Numbered from the stretch's first letter, positions 26,637 to 35,570 are shown. The stretch is DNA of 64,000 nucleotides from an uncultured Emticicia sp. (GCF_937903345.1 NZ_CALCZQ010000061.1:71899-135898), one strand, 5' to 3'. Notes: a model not told the origin generated them from the sequence alone. Program-made: numbers and translations.

Positions 26637-28112
26637 ATGCAAAAGTTAATCAAAGAGTTCCTTCACGCTGAAGCAGAGTACCAAACACGTCGCCATTTTC
26701 TGCAAACCTGCACAACGGGGCTTGGAGCAATGGCTTTTGGATCACTGCTGGGCGGATGTTCGGGAAAAGAAAACCCAGCACAAGCACTCATAGATCCTAT
26801 GTTTCCGAAGCAACCACATTTTACTCCAAAAGTAAAACAGGTGATTTATATTCACATGGCGGGGGCTCCATCGCAGCTAGAACTTTTCGACTATAAACCA
26901 GCATTGCAAAAATTTGATGGGCAGGATTGTCCACAAGAGTTTTTAGAAGGAAAAAAGTTTGCCTTCATCAGAGGAATACCCAAGATGTTGGGTTCAATTG
27001 GTCAATTTAGTCAACACGGAAATTCAGGTGCGTTAATTTCTGACTTTCTTCCCTATCTACCTGAAGTTGCCGATGACTTAACTTTCTTGAAAGCTATGTA
27101 CACCGACCAGTTCAATCATGCCCCAGCTCAATTATTAATGCACACCGGAAGTCCTAGACTGGGGCGACCGAGTATTGGTGCATGGTCAGTTTATGGTTTG
27201 GGTTCTGAAAATCAAAATCTTCCAGGATTTATTGTTTTAGCATCAGGCGGACGAAGCCCTGATGCGGGAAAAAGCGTTTGGGGAAGTGGATTTTTACCAT
27301 CTATCTATCAAGGCGTTCAGTGCCGAACGGGTGGCGACCCAGTTTTGTATGTTTCTGACCCGCACGGCATGAGTCGAGATATTCGCAAACAAACCATCGA
27401 GGCTATCAACGAAATAAACAAACAACAATATGAAGCCGTACAAGACCCCGAAATCTTGACTCGTATTTCACAATACGAGATGGCGTTCAGGATGCAAATG
27501 TCTGTGCCTGAAGTGATGGACACCAGTAAAGAACCCGAATGGGTTCGTGATATGTACGGAGCTGTGCCAGGAGAAGGCTCCTTTGCAAATAACTGCCTAT
27601 TGGCCAGACGTTTAGTAGAAAACGGTGTTCGTTTTGTACAGCTTTTCCATTGGGGTTGGGACTCCCATGGCACCGACCAACGCCTTTCACTTGATGGCGG
27701 TTTTAAAGATTTATGTCGAGTAACTGACCGATCAGTAACTGCCTTAATAAAAGACCTAAAAATGCGAGGTTTGCTCGACGAAACCTTGATAGTTTGGGGT
27801 GGAGAATTTGGCAGAACTCCCATGCAAGAAAACCGTGACGGACAAACCTTACCTTTTAAAGGGCGTGACCATCATCTAGATGCTTTTACCGTTTTTATGG
27901 CTGGGGGAGGACTAAATAAAGGTATGACTTTTGGCGAAACCGACGATTTAGGTTATTACGGTATAAAAGACCGTACTCACGTACATGATTTGCAAGCAAC
28001 TATTTTGCATCTCATGGGTTTTGATCACGAAAAATTAACTTATGCTTTCCAAGGGCGACCATTTAGGTTAACCGATGTTGCAGGAAAAGTGATTAAACCA
28101 ATTTTAGCGTAA
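26637..28112 (+). CDS. DUF1501 protein, Tat-exported sulfatase-like
   Basis: 491 residues. A Tat-type leader (RRHFLQTCTTGLGAMAFGSL) runs into LLGGC, a possible lipobox Cys. The rest matches DUF1501, an alkaline phosphatase/sulfatase-like fold: HMAGAPSQLELFDYKP, LLMHTGSPRLGRPS, HWGWDSHG and VWGGEFGRTPM. DUF1501 genes normally pair with a DUF1553/DUF1549 cytochrome-like partner, as in planctomycetes and Cytophagales. None is adjacent here: the upstream gene is on the other strand and the downstream one is unrelated. Confidence 0.88.
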   Translation: MQKLIKEFLHAEAEYQTRRHFLQTCTTGLGAMAFGSLLGGCSGKENPAQALIDPMFPKQPHFTPKVKQVIYIHMAGAPSQLELFDYKPALQKFDGQDCPQEFLEGKKFAFIRGIPKMLGSIGQFSQHGNSGALISDFLPYLPEVADDLTFLKAMYTDQFNHAPAQLLMHTGSPRLGRPSIGAWSVYGLGSENQNLPGFIVLASGGRSPDAGKSVWGSGFLPSIYQGVQCRTGGDPVLYVSDPHGMSRDIRKQTIEAINEINKQQYEAVQDPEILTRISQYEMAFRMQMSVPEVMDTSKEPEWVRDMYGAVPGEGSFANNCLLARRLVENGVRFVQLFHWGWDSHGTDQRLSLDGGFKDLCRVTDRSVTALIKDLKMRGLLDETLIVWGGEFGRTPMQENRDGQTLPFKGRDHHLDAFTVFMAGGGLNKGMTFGETDDLGYYGIKDRTHVHDLQATILHLMGFDHEKLTYAFQGRPFRLTDVAGKVIKPILA

Positions 28113-28202
28113 ACCACCAATATGAGTGTCCAAATTGGACGTTTCAGCAGGCTAAATTTAACAGTAAAAACTAAATTGTAAAAGTACTAAAACACATTTA
28201 AA

Positions 28203-28724
28203 ATGAAAATTATTACCACAATATTACTTTTAATTACTTATTTCAATGTTTTTAGTCAAAGGGATTCCGCCTATTATCATCCAAATATCACAAAAAAACT
28301 ATATTATTTAAAGCCTTTACAAAAAGTGAATGGAGCTTACTATTATGGTGAACGCCGGCTGAGCGGCTATAACTCGCTCGAAGTACCGTTTTTTGAACTA
28401 AACGACCCCGAGGTAAATTTTCAATACCGACGCTATAAAACTTTTACAGGCATTGGGCAAGCAATTGGTTTTGTTCCAACAATCTATTTTCTTGCTACAT
28501 TTAACAAACCTAGCACTCGCCAAAGTGGTTTTTATTCAAGTACTTATTTGAGCATAATCGGGGCAACATTAGTTGGAAGCATCACTTGTTTTTTAATTGG
28601 GAAATCTCATATAAAAAAAGCAGCAATCAAATATAACCAAGCACTTGGCCAAAACAATTTGAGTAATTTACAACTAAAAACTGATAAAAACTCCTTAGGA
28701 TTGGCACTTCGATATAATTTTTAG
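28203..28724 (+). CDS. Secreted or membrane hypothetical protein
   Basis: 173 residues, not recognised. Signal peptide 1-18 (ending NVFSQ). Tyr-rich segment, then two hydrophobic stretches (about 82-100 and 118-140) and a polar tail ending LGLALRYNF, the aromatic end typical of outer-membrane beta-barrel strands. It resembles the protein at 2858-3406 in layout. Function unknown. Confidence 0.55.
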   Translation: MKIITTILLLITYFNVFSQRDSAYYHPNITKKLYYLKPLQKVNGAYYYGERRLSGYNSLEVPFFELNDPEVNFQYRRYKTFTGIGQAIGFVPTIYFLATFNKPSTRQSGFYSSTYLSIIGATLVGSITCFLIGKSHIKKAAIKYNQALGQNNLSNLQLKTDKNSLGLALRYNF

Positions 28725-28775
28725 ATTCATTTATTCCCTGACAACATATACATAAAATTTACAAAAAAACATTTC

Positions 28776-28853
28776 TTGTCAGTATTTGAAACATTTTTGG
28801 CAGTCAAAACTGAAATTTTGTCAGAAATTCTTACCTTTGCCACTCGTTGGCAG
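28776..28853 (+). promoter_or_regulatory. Phased TTGKCAG motifs and -7 box upstream of groES
   Basis: TTGTCAG at 28776-28782, TTGGCAG at 28797-28803 and TTGTCAG at 28818-28824 are spaced exactly 21 bp apart. A fourth, TTGGCAG at 28847-28853, lies 29 bp further on. TACCTTTG at 28832-28839 fits the Bacteroidota -7 box just after the third copy. This looks like a heat-shock control region with a regulator bound on one face of the helix, and leaves a leader of about 170 nt before groES. Confidence 0.6.
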
Positions 28854-29017
28854 AAATTTTGTAGCGATGTCATTATGTCTTTGATTCGCGATTAAAGATT
28901 CGAGACGGAGAAGAAGATTCAATTTTTAAATCGTTTTTAAGACTTGTTTCTTCAGCTCTAAACCTTGTATCTCATATCTTAAACTTAAATTTTTTAAACT
29001 CAAAAACTCAAAATAAA

Positions 29018-29293
29018 ATGTCAGTAAACATTAAGCCCTTAGCAGACAGAGTATTGGTAGAAGCTGCTCCGGCAGAGGAAAAAACAGCATTCGGTATCAT
29101 CATTCCTGATACAGCAAAAGAAAAACCACAAAAAGGTATTGTCGTAGCAGCAGGTCCTGGCAAAAAAGATGAGCCAACCCTAGTAAAAGTAGGTGACAAC
29201 GTACTTTATGGTAAATATGCTGGTACAGAAATAACTGTTGATGGTAAAGAGTACCTCATTATGCGTGAGTCTGATATTTACGCTATTGTTTAA
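29018..29293 (+). CDS. groES: Co-chaperonin GroES
   Basis: 91 residues, full length. IKPLADRVLVEAAPAEEKTA forms the N-terminal strand. The mobile loop AFGIIIPDTAKEKPQKG binds GroEL, and the YLIMRESDIYAIV end is typical. It caps the GroEL cavity during folding. First gene of groES-groEL, with a 107-nt AT-rich gap before groEL. Confidence 0.97.
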   Translation: MSVNIKPLADRVLVEAAPAEEKTAFGIIIPDTAKEKPQKGIVVAAGPGKKDEPTLVKVGDNVLYGKYAGTEITVDGKEYLIMRESDIYAIV

Positions 29294-29400
29294 AGTAATT
29301 AAGAATGTAAAATGTAGAATGAAGAATGTCATTTTACACGATACACTCTATAATTTTCGACAATTCTTAATTTTTAATTCTTAATTTTTAATTCAAAAAA

Positions 29401-31032
29401 ATGGCAAAGCAAATTATATTTGATACAGACGCAAGAGAGAAATTGAAACGTGGTGTTGACACCCTTGCAAACGCAGTAAAAGTAACACTTGGACCGAAAG
29501 GCCGTAACGTTATCATCGATAAAAAATTCGGTTCACCTGCTATCACTAAAGATGGTGTAACAGTAGCAAAAGAAATCGAATTAAAAGACTCTATCGAAAA
29601 CATGGGTGCTCAACTCGTGAAAGAAGTAGCTTCTAAAACCGCTGACCAAGCGGGTGACGGTACTACAACTGCAACTGTATTGGCACAATCTATCTACACA
29701 ATTGGTGCTAAAAACGTAGCGGCTGGTGCAAATCCAATGGATTTGAAACGTGGTATTGAAAAAGCTGTAACAGCTGTCGTAGCTGCTTTGAAAGCACAAT
29801 CTAAGCCGATCTCAACTTCAAAAGAAATTGAGCAAGTAGCAACAATCTCTGCCAACAACGATTTTGAAATCGGTCAAATGATTGCTCACGCAATGGAGAA
29901 AGTTGGTAAAGAAGGAGTGATCACGGTTGAAGAAGCCCGTGGAACAGAAACCGAAGTTAAAACTGTAGAAGGTATGCAGTTTGATAGAGGTTATTTATCA
30001 CCATATTTCGTTACTAATGCTGAGAAAATGGAAGTTGAAATGGAAAAACCATTCATCTTGATTTCTGAGAAAAAAGTTTCTTCGATGAAAGAACTTCTCC
30101 CAGTTCTAGAAGGTGTAGCACAGACAGGCCGTCCGTTATTAATCATTGCTGAAGATGTTGATGGTGAAGCTCTTGCTACATTGGTTGTAAATAAAATCCG
30201 TGGTGCATTGAAAGTTGCAGCTGTAAAAGCTCCAGGTTTTGGCGACCGTCGTAAAGCAATGTTGGAAGACATCGCAATCTTGACTGGTGGAACTGTAATT
30301 GCTGAAGAAAGAGGCTTCAAATTGGAGAATGCAGATATTTCTTACTTAGGACATTGTGATAAAATCATTATCGACAAGGATAATACTACAATCGTAAACG
30401 GTGCGGGCGACCAAGAATTAATCGCTGGCCGTGTAAATCAAATCAAAGCTCAGATGGAATCAACAACTTCTGACTACGACCGTGAGAAATTACAAGAGCG
30501 TTTGGCTAAGTTGTCAGGTGGTGTAGCTATTATCTACATTGGTGCTGCAACTGAGGTTGAAATGAAAGAGAAAAAAGACCGTGTTGATGATGCACTCCAC
30601 GCAACTCGTGCTGCTGTTGAAGAAGGCATTGTAGCTGGTGGTGGTGTTGCGTTGATTCGTGCTCAATCTGCTTTGGTTGGTCTTGAAGGCTTAAACGGTG
30701 ACGAAACTACTGGTATCGCAATCATCCGTTCGGCAATCGAATCACCATTGCGTTGTATTGTTGCAAATGCGGGTGGCGAAGGTTCTGTAATTGTTCAAGA
30801 AGTGAAAAACGGAAAAGACGATTACGGCTATAATGCTCGTGAAGATAAATTTGAAAATATGTTGGCGGCTGGTATCATCGACCCTACGAAGGTAACTCGT
30901 TTGGCTCTTGAAAACGCTGCATCAATCGCTGGTTTATTACTTACAACTGAAGCAGTGGTATCTGATATTCCAGAAGATAAAGCTCCAGACATGGGTCACT
31001 CACACGGTGGCGGTATGGGCGGCATGATGTAA
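29401..31032 (+). CDS. groEL: Chaperonin GroEL
   Basis: 543 residues, full length. ATP site TLGPKGRNVIIDKKFG and DGTTTATVLAQ (about 86-96), apical domain from about 190 to 375, and the Gly/Met-rich tail ending GGGMGGMM. It folds substrate proteins in the cytosol with GroES. A 16-bp terminator follows 18 nt after the stop. Confidence 0.98.
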   Translation: MAKQIIFDTDAREKLKRGVDTLANAVKVTLGPKGRNVIIDKKFGSPAITKDGVTVAKEIELKDSIENMGAQLVKEVASKTADQAGDGTTTATVLAQSIYTIGAKNVAAGANPMDLKRGIEKAVTAVVAALKAQSKPISTSKEIEQVATISANNDFEIGQMIAHAMEKVGKEGVITVEEARGTETEVKTVEGMQFDRGYLSPYFVTNAEKMEVEMEKPFILISEKKVSSMKELLPVLEGVAQTGRPLLIIAEDVDGEALATLVVNKIRGALKVAAVKAPGFGDRRKAMLEDIAILTGGTVIAEERGFKLENADISYLGHCDKIIIDKDNTTIVNGAGDQELIAGRVNQIKAQMESTTSDYDREKLQERLAKLSGGVAIIYIGAATEVEMKEKKDRVDDALHATRAAVEEGIVAGGGVALIRAQSALVGLEGLNGDETTGIAIIRSAIESPLRCIVANAGGEGSVIVQEVKNGKDDYGYNAREDKFENMLAAGIIDPTKVTRLALENAASIAGLLLTTEAVVSDIPEDKAPDMGHSHGGGMGGMM

Positions 31033-31050
31033 TATCAGCCAATTCAATTT

Positions 31051-31090
31051 ACAAAAAAGGTCTTAGGAGAATTTCTAAGACCTTTTTTGT
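31051..31090 (+). terminator. groESL terminator
   Basis: A perfect 16-bp stem (31051-31066 with 31075-31090) ends in a T run directly after groEL. Confidence 0.9.
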
Positions 31091-31163
31091 GTTTACTCTT
31101 TTCAAAAAAACAAGAAAACTTTATTCAACAAAAATCGTTAAGTTTGTAAAAAATACTATAATT

Positions 31164-31355
31164 ATGACAGCAATTTTGGATAAAGAGTTAATCAGAAAGT
31201 CACTTATTGACTTGGCTATGGTTGAGCCAGAATTTGTAAGTGCCTTAATTTTAGAAGTTGATGCTAACTTGAAGAAGTCAAAAAAACAACGTTTAACTGA
31301 AATTATAAAAGAAGATTTTGAAGAGTACGGTGAGGTTTTTAAGGCATTGGCATGA
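31164..31355 (+). CDS. Probable antitoxin of a Doc-type toxin-antitoxin pair
   Basis: 63 residues from the ATG at 31164 (MTAILDKELIRKSLIDLAMV). A longer frame opens upstream at 31089 but lies in the groEL terminator, so the shorter start is preferred. Helical, with a Lys-rich patch KKSKKQRLTEIIKEDFEEYG. The family is not recognised; the antitoxin role is inferred from its size and the ATGA overlap with the toxin start at 31352. Confidence 0.65.
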   Translation: MTAILDKELIRKSLIDLAMVEPEFVSALILEVDANLKKSKKQRLTEIIKEDFEEYGEVFKALA

Positions 31356-31759
31356 ACATTATATATTTAGACAAAAACGATATTACATTTATCAATCAAC
31401 AAACCGTTGCTGTTCATGGTGGAAACTTCATGCCTCCAAATTATTTTCTGCATGAAGAAAATTTAGATTATCTACTTGAAGTGGTTCAAGCAGAAATGTT
31501 TGGAGAACCACTTTACCCAACAATTACAGATAAAGCAGCTGTTTATTGCTACAATATCATTTGTAATCACATTTTCTCTGATGGTAACAAACGTACAGGT
31601 TTAGAAGCCGCTCTTGCTTTTCTAAAGCTAAATGGGAATAGGTTAAATAGGAATCTCCCTCATAAACAGCTATTTGATTACATCCTAAAAATTGCTTCGG
31701 GAGAATCAAACTTAGAAGAATGCAGGTCTTGGTTTGCCGAAAATGCAGTAAAACTTTAA
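31352..31759 (+). CDS. Doc-family toxin (Fic/Doc fold)
   Basis: 135 residues. The Fic/Doc motif HIFSDGNKRTG is complete (catalytic His73). MNIIYLDKNDITFINQ and the Pro-rich MPPNYF segment fit the death-on-curing group. Doc proteins phosphorylate elongation factor Tu and stop translation until bound by the antitoxin. It overlaps the antitoxin gene by 4 nt. Intact, unlike the toxin remnant at 9.7 kb. Confidence 0.88.
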   Translation: MNIIYLDKNDITFINQQTVAVHGGNFMPPNYFLHEENLDYLLEVVQAEMFGEPLYPTITDKAAVYCYNIICNHIFSDGNKRTGLEAALAFLKLNGNRLNRNLPHKQLFDYILKIASGESNLEECRSWFAENAVKL

Positions 31760-31838
31760 GCCAGCTTTTGAACAAAAAAGACATTTTTGACGTATTCCAA
31801 TTTGAAAAGAGTGCAACCAACTATAATACTATCAAAAA

Positions 31839-32828
31839 ATGTCAACATTCCAAGCATTCTACATCACCGAAAACGAAGATAAAACTTTCTCACAAAACAT
31901 CATTGAACGTCAAATCGAAGATTTACCAGCAGGTGAAGTCTTAATCAAAGTACAATATTCTTCACTCAATTATAAAGATGCACTTTCGTCAACTGGTAAT
32001 CGCGGCGTAACTCGTAATTACCCACACACACCAGGTATTGATGCCTCTGGTGTGGTTGAAGAAAGTCAATCTGTCGATTTTCAGAAAGGTGATAAAGTAC
32101 TCGTAACTGGCTTCGACCTCGGCATGAACACTTCGGGCGGATTTGGACAATACATCAGAGTACCTGCTAAATGGGTTGTAAAACTTCCTCGTGGATTGAA
32201 AGCCAAAGAAAGTATGATTTTTGGTACTGCTGGACTTACCGCTGCTCTTTGTATTGATAAATTATTACAAAGCGGACTTACACCCGAAAAAGGAAAAGTT
32301 GTCGTGACGGGTGCAACGGGCGGAGTAGGTACAATGGCCGTAATGATTTTGGCAAAACTTGGCTTTCATGTTGTGGGCGTAACAGGCAAATTCGAAGGCA
32401 GAGATTATCTATTAAAAATCGGAGCGAAAGAAGTTATTTCTAGAGAGGAAGTTGATGATAAATCAAGTCGCCCATTATTGAAAGGAATTTATGCAGGTTG
32501 TGTCGATACAATAGGCGGAAATATACTCGCAACTATCTTAAAATCAATGCAATACAATGGAGTTGTAGCAATTTGTGGTTTAGTTAATTCGCCCCAATTG
32601 CCAACGAGTGTATTTCCTTTTATCCTGCGTGGCGTATCGATGTTTGGTATCGACTCGTCAGAATGTGATATTGAATGGCGTAAAAAACTTTGGAAAAACC
32701 TCGCCAAAAACTGGAAACCTTCTGATATTCAGTCAATTACCAAAACCGTTACATTAAAAGGGCTTTCTAAAGAAATCAAGAAAATTTTGAAAGGCGGACA
32801 AATAGGTCGTGTAATTGTTAGATTATAA
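31839..32828 (+). CDS. acuI: YhdH/AcuI-type quinone oxidoreductase (acrylyl-CoA reductase-like)
   Basis: 329 residues of the medium-chain dehydrogenase family without zinc sites. KVQYSSLNYKDALSSTGNRG and HTPGIDASGVVEES are in the N-terminal half, and the NADPH Rossmann motif GATGGVGTMAVMIL at about 158-171. SECDIEWRKKLW is typical of the AcuI/YhdH subgroup that reduces acrylyl-CoA to propionyl-CoA. Monocistronic. Confidence 0.88.
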   Translation: MSTFQAFYITENEDKTFSQNIIERQIEDLPAGEVLIKVQYSSLNYKDALSSTGNRGVTRNYPHTPGIDASGVVEESQSVDFQKGDKVLVTGFDLGMNTSGGFGQYIRVPAKWVVKLPRGLKAKESMIFGTAGLTAALCIDKLLQSGLTPEKGKVVVTGATGGVGTMAVMILAKLGFHVVGVTGKFEGRDYLLKIGAKEVISREEVDDKSSRPLLKGIYAGCVDTIGGNILATILKSMQYNGVVAICGLVNSPQLPTSVFPFILRGVSMFGIDSSECDIEWRKKLWKNLAKNWKPSDIQSITKTVTLKGLSKEIKKILKGGQIGRVIVRL

Positions 32829-32844
32829 AAAATTATTATCTTTG
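32815..32844 (+). promoter_or_regulatory. Promoter of the DUF5009 gene inside the acuI 3' end
   Basis: TTG at 32815-32817, exactly 19 nt, then TATCTTTG at 32837-32844, a full match to the Bacteroidota consensus. The -33 element lies within the last codons of acuI. Confidence 0.75.
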
Positions 32845-32864
32845 AAGGCATAAACCCTAATCAT

Positions 32865-34040
32865 ATGCCTGTTCTAACTCGCCTTACTTCGGCCGATGTC
32901 TATCGTGGCTTTGTTATGCTTCTGATGATGGCCGAAGTCCTACATTTCGGAGAAGTTTCCGAAACACTTCCCGAAAGTACTTTTTGGTCATTTCTTGCCT
33001 TTCATCAAGACCACGTTGAGTGGGTTGGCTGCTCACTTCACGATATGATTCAGCCTTCATTTTCGTTTTTGGTCGGAGTGGTTCTCCCCTATTCTATTGC
33101 CAGCCGCCTTACGCAAGAAAGTAGTTTCAGTAAAGTTTTTGTTCACGCCCTCAAACGCTCATTGATTTTAATTTTATTGGGTATTTTTCTACGTTCGCAG
33201 TACAAAACCCAAACCTACTTCACTTTTGAAGACACTCTCAGCCAAATCGGCTTGGGTTATCCAATCTTATTTTTGCTAGGTTTTCGTTCGCAGAAAATCC
33301 AAATTTCAGTACTTATCCTTATTCTTGTAGCTTATTGGCTAGCTTTTGCCCTATATCCGCTTCCCACCGCCAATTTTGATTATGCAAGTGTAGGAGTTGC
33401 CAAAGATTGGGAGCATAATCTGACAGGTTTTGCGGCTCATTGGAATAAAAATACCAACTTCGCTTGGGCATTTGACCAATGGTTTCTAAATCTCTTTCCG
33501 AGAGAAAAACCATTTATTCGCAATGGTGGAGGCTACTCAACTTTAAGTTTTATTCCTACACTCGGAACAATGATTTTAGGACTTTTAGCGGGAAATATTC
33601 TAAAATCTGGTATTCTCCCTTACGAAAAACTAAAGAAATTTATTATTCTTGGTGTTTCTGGTTTGGTTATTGGTTTGATTCTAAATCTACTTGGCATCTG
33701 TCCGAATGTGAAACGTATCTGGACTCCAACGTGGGTTATTTTCAGTGGAGGACTTTGCTTTTTGTTCTTATCTTTCTTTTATTGGATAATCGAGATCAAA
33801 GAAAAAACAAACTGGGCGTACTTTCTGAAAATAATAGGTATGAATTCGATTGCAGCTTACTGCATTGCTGACGCACTAGGAGTTTATATCTCAAAATCGC
33901 TCAAAATTCATTTAGGCGAAGATTATGCCACTATTTTCGGAATTCCGTATCAATCACTTATTCATGGAGGATTGATGTTACTAATTTATTGGCTGCTTCT
34001 TCAATGGCTTTATAAAAAGAAAATTTTTATTAAAATTTAA
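32865..34040 (+). CDS. DUF5009-type membrane acyltransferase-like protein
   Basis: 391 residues with about ten transmembrane helices. RLTSADVYRGFVMLLMMAEV at the start and DMIQPSFSFLVGVVLPYS match the heparan-alpha-glucosaminide acetyltransferase-like family (DUF5009/DUF1624), with GWxxW-type and GGFYSTLSFIPT-like regions (here GGGYSTLSFIPTLGTMILG). It probably moves an acyl group across the membrane onto a sugar. The substrate is unknown. Confidence 0.8.
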   Translation: MPVLTRLTSADVYRGFVMLLMMAEVLHFGEVSETLPESTFWSFLAFHQDHVEWVGCSLHDMIQPSFSFLVGVVLPYSIASRLTQESSFSKVFVHALKRSLILILLGIFLRSQYKTQTYFTFEDTLSQIGLGYPILFLLGFRSQKIQISVLILILVAYWLAFALYPLPTANFDYASVGVAKDWEHNLTGFAAHWNKNTNFAWAFDQWFLNLFPREKPFIRNGGGYSTLSFIPTLGTMILGLLAGNILKSGILPYEKLKKFIILGVSGLVIGLILNLLGICPNVKRIWTPTWVIFSGGLCFLFLSFFYWIIEIKEKTNWAYFLKIIGMNSIAAYCIADALGVYISKSLKIHLGEDYATIFGIPYQSLIHGGLMLLIYWLLLQWLYKKKIFIKI

Positions 34041-34071
34041 ACTAAACGTATAAAATCTTTTTGTATTAATT

Positions 34072-34107
34072 ATCCCTAATCTTCTGAATAAGATTGGGGA
34101 TTTTTTT
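34072..34107 (+). terminator. Terminator after the DUF5009 gene
   Basis: ATCCCTAATCTT (34072-34083) pairs with AAGATTGGGGAT (34090-34101), followed by TTTTTT. Confidence 0.85.
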
Positions 34108-34393
34108 ATTTCGCAGAATGCATTTTTATAGCACTAAAGCACCTTAACCTAATTTATGTATAACAATTATTCTCTTTTATTATCAAGTATATGAATTTTG
34201 CAATCTATACAAATAATTGTGTAATACTTACTGAAAATATTTGCTCCAATTTTGCATGGTAAAAATTATTTCTTTATTGCAGCATTCGATTTTACATAGA
34301 ACTTCTACTAAAAGTGTAATTTTTGTGAAATGAAATAATTTTTAGAATAATTTTGAAACATTTTACTATTTTTTTACTAAAATAATTTTAAAA
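34108..34393. other. AT-rich intergenic region without a gene
   Basis: About 290 bp, strongly AT-rich. Several loose matches to TAnnTTTG-like boxes are present but no complete promoter, hairpin or frame that I would call. Confidence 0.5.
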
Positions 34394-35134
34394 ATGAAAA
34401 AACTCGTTCATTCATTTGTATTTACGCAATGTAAATCACTTATCACTAATTAGAGCCTTGGATGCCTAATTACTTTTAGTTTTAATGGGGCTTTATTTGC
34501 CCAAAACCCCTCAGCCATACTTGACGTGGCAGCCTATAACAAAGGAGTTTTGATTCCTCGTGTGAGTTTAACATCAACCGCTGATATTAGCACAATTACC
34601 TCACCCGCAACGTCATTACTTGTGTATAATACAGCTACTGTTGGCATTCCACCTACCAATGTCTCACCAGCATATTATTACTGGAATGGCACAAAATGGG
34701 ATCTTTTAGGCAGTATTACAACCTTTGCAGAGTTTTATGCACTCATGCCAAGCGACAATACTGCCACTATTGCTGCAGGTGCACGCATCGAATTTCCTCA
34801 GAATGGCCCGACAAATAACATAATTACGCGGATTAACGCAAGTCAATTTAATATACCCGCCATTGGAATCTATTCGGTAAGTTGGCAAGTAAGCGTTGCA
34901 GAAGCAGGCCAACTAATCCTGCAACTTAATGGCACTGACATTCCATCGAGCGTGGTTGGGCGTGCCACAGGAACCACCCAAATTTACGGCCACACAATGA
35001 TTACGACAACAGTAATAAATTCGGTACTTCAAGTAGTAAATCCGAGTGGAAATCCGGCAGCTTTAACGCTAACACCAATTGCAGGCGGCACTCGTGCCGT
35101 CACGGCGAATCTTGTTATTACTCGTATTCAGTAA
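34394..35134 (+). pseudogene. BclA-like C-terminal domain protein with a nonsense codon in its leader
   Basis: Starting at the ATG at 34394, one frame of 247 codons runs to the stop, but codon 20 is TAG (34451-34453). The part after it still reads as a signal peptide (LITFSFNGALFAQN). The rest matches the trimeric C1q-like BclA C-terminal domain: TFAEFYALMPSDNTATIAAG, IEFPQNGPTNN, GIYSVSWQVSVAEAGQLILQ, GRATGTTQIYG and GGTRAVTANLVIT. Such domains are known from Bacillus exosporium proteins and scattered bacterial surface proteins. The only later in-frame start is the GTG at 34526, which would lack a signal peptide, so the gene is probably inactive or suppressed. Confidence 0.7.
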
Positions 35135-35201
35135 ATCTTTCATATTATAAAAGAGCAGGACAATTAGATTTACTCTTTAGTCATTCTTACATACTAAATC
35201 C

Positions 35202-35570
35202 ATGAAAACAGAAATAAAAGTCGGAGGAAGAATGAAACTATTCTCGGAAGATGTAGCATATTTTGAAGCCGATGTAAACTATACAATCATTCATTATTAC
35301 CAAGGCAAGAACAAAATCGTGGCGACAACTATTGGTCAGATTCACGAACGCATAGGGGAAGAATGTGGTTTCATACGGCCTAATAGAGGTTATCTTATCA
35401 ATCTTCAATTTGTTGATAAATATAAATTAGGAGAATTATTACTACAAAATAAATTAAAAGTAAATATCTCAAGAAGGAGAAAAAAACGATTAAATAATAT
35501 TGTGGAGAAATATTTTGAGCAAAAAATACAAATCACTGCATACACAATGAAAAAAAGCATGAGATATTAG
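35202..35570 (+). CDS. Stand-alone LytTR DNA-binding protein
   Basis: 122 residues, covering a LytTR domain and little else: KLFSEDVAYFEADVNYTIIH, then FIRPNRGYLINLQFVDKY. LytTR proteins bind direct repeats upstream of surface or secretion genes, normally behind a receiver domain. No receiver or sensor is fused or adjacent, so activity must be set by abundance or a partner. The BclA-like gene directly upstream is a candidate target or operon mate (inference). Confidence 0.85.
   Translation: MKTEIKVGGRMKLFSEDVAYFEADVNYTIIHYYQGKNKIVATTIGQIHERIGEECGFIRPNRGYLINLQFVDKYKLGELLLQNKLKVNISRRRKKRLNNIVEKYFEQKIQITAYTMKKSMRY

Noticed and set aside
28797..28853. Sigma-54 promoter for groES based on the TGGCA motifs
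   Set aside because: No correctly spaced TTGC half (GG-N10-GC pattern) follows the TTGGCAG copies, and a TAnnTTTG box is present instead.
31089..31163. Longer N-terminus for the Doc antitoxin
   Set aside because: It starts in the 3' arm of the groEL terminator. The ATG at 31164 gives a compact antitoxin.
34394..35134. Phage tail or fibre gene as a sign of a prophage
   Set aside because: The BclA-like domain occurs in phages too, but there are no other phage genes, integrase or attachment sites around it.
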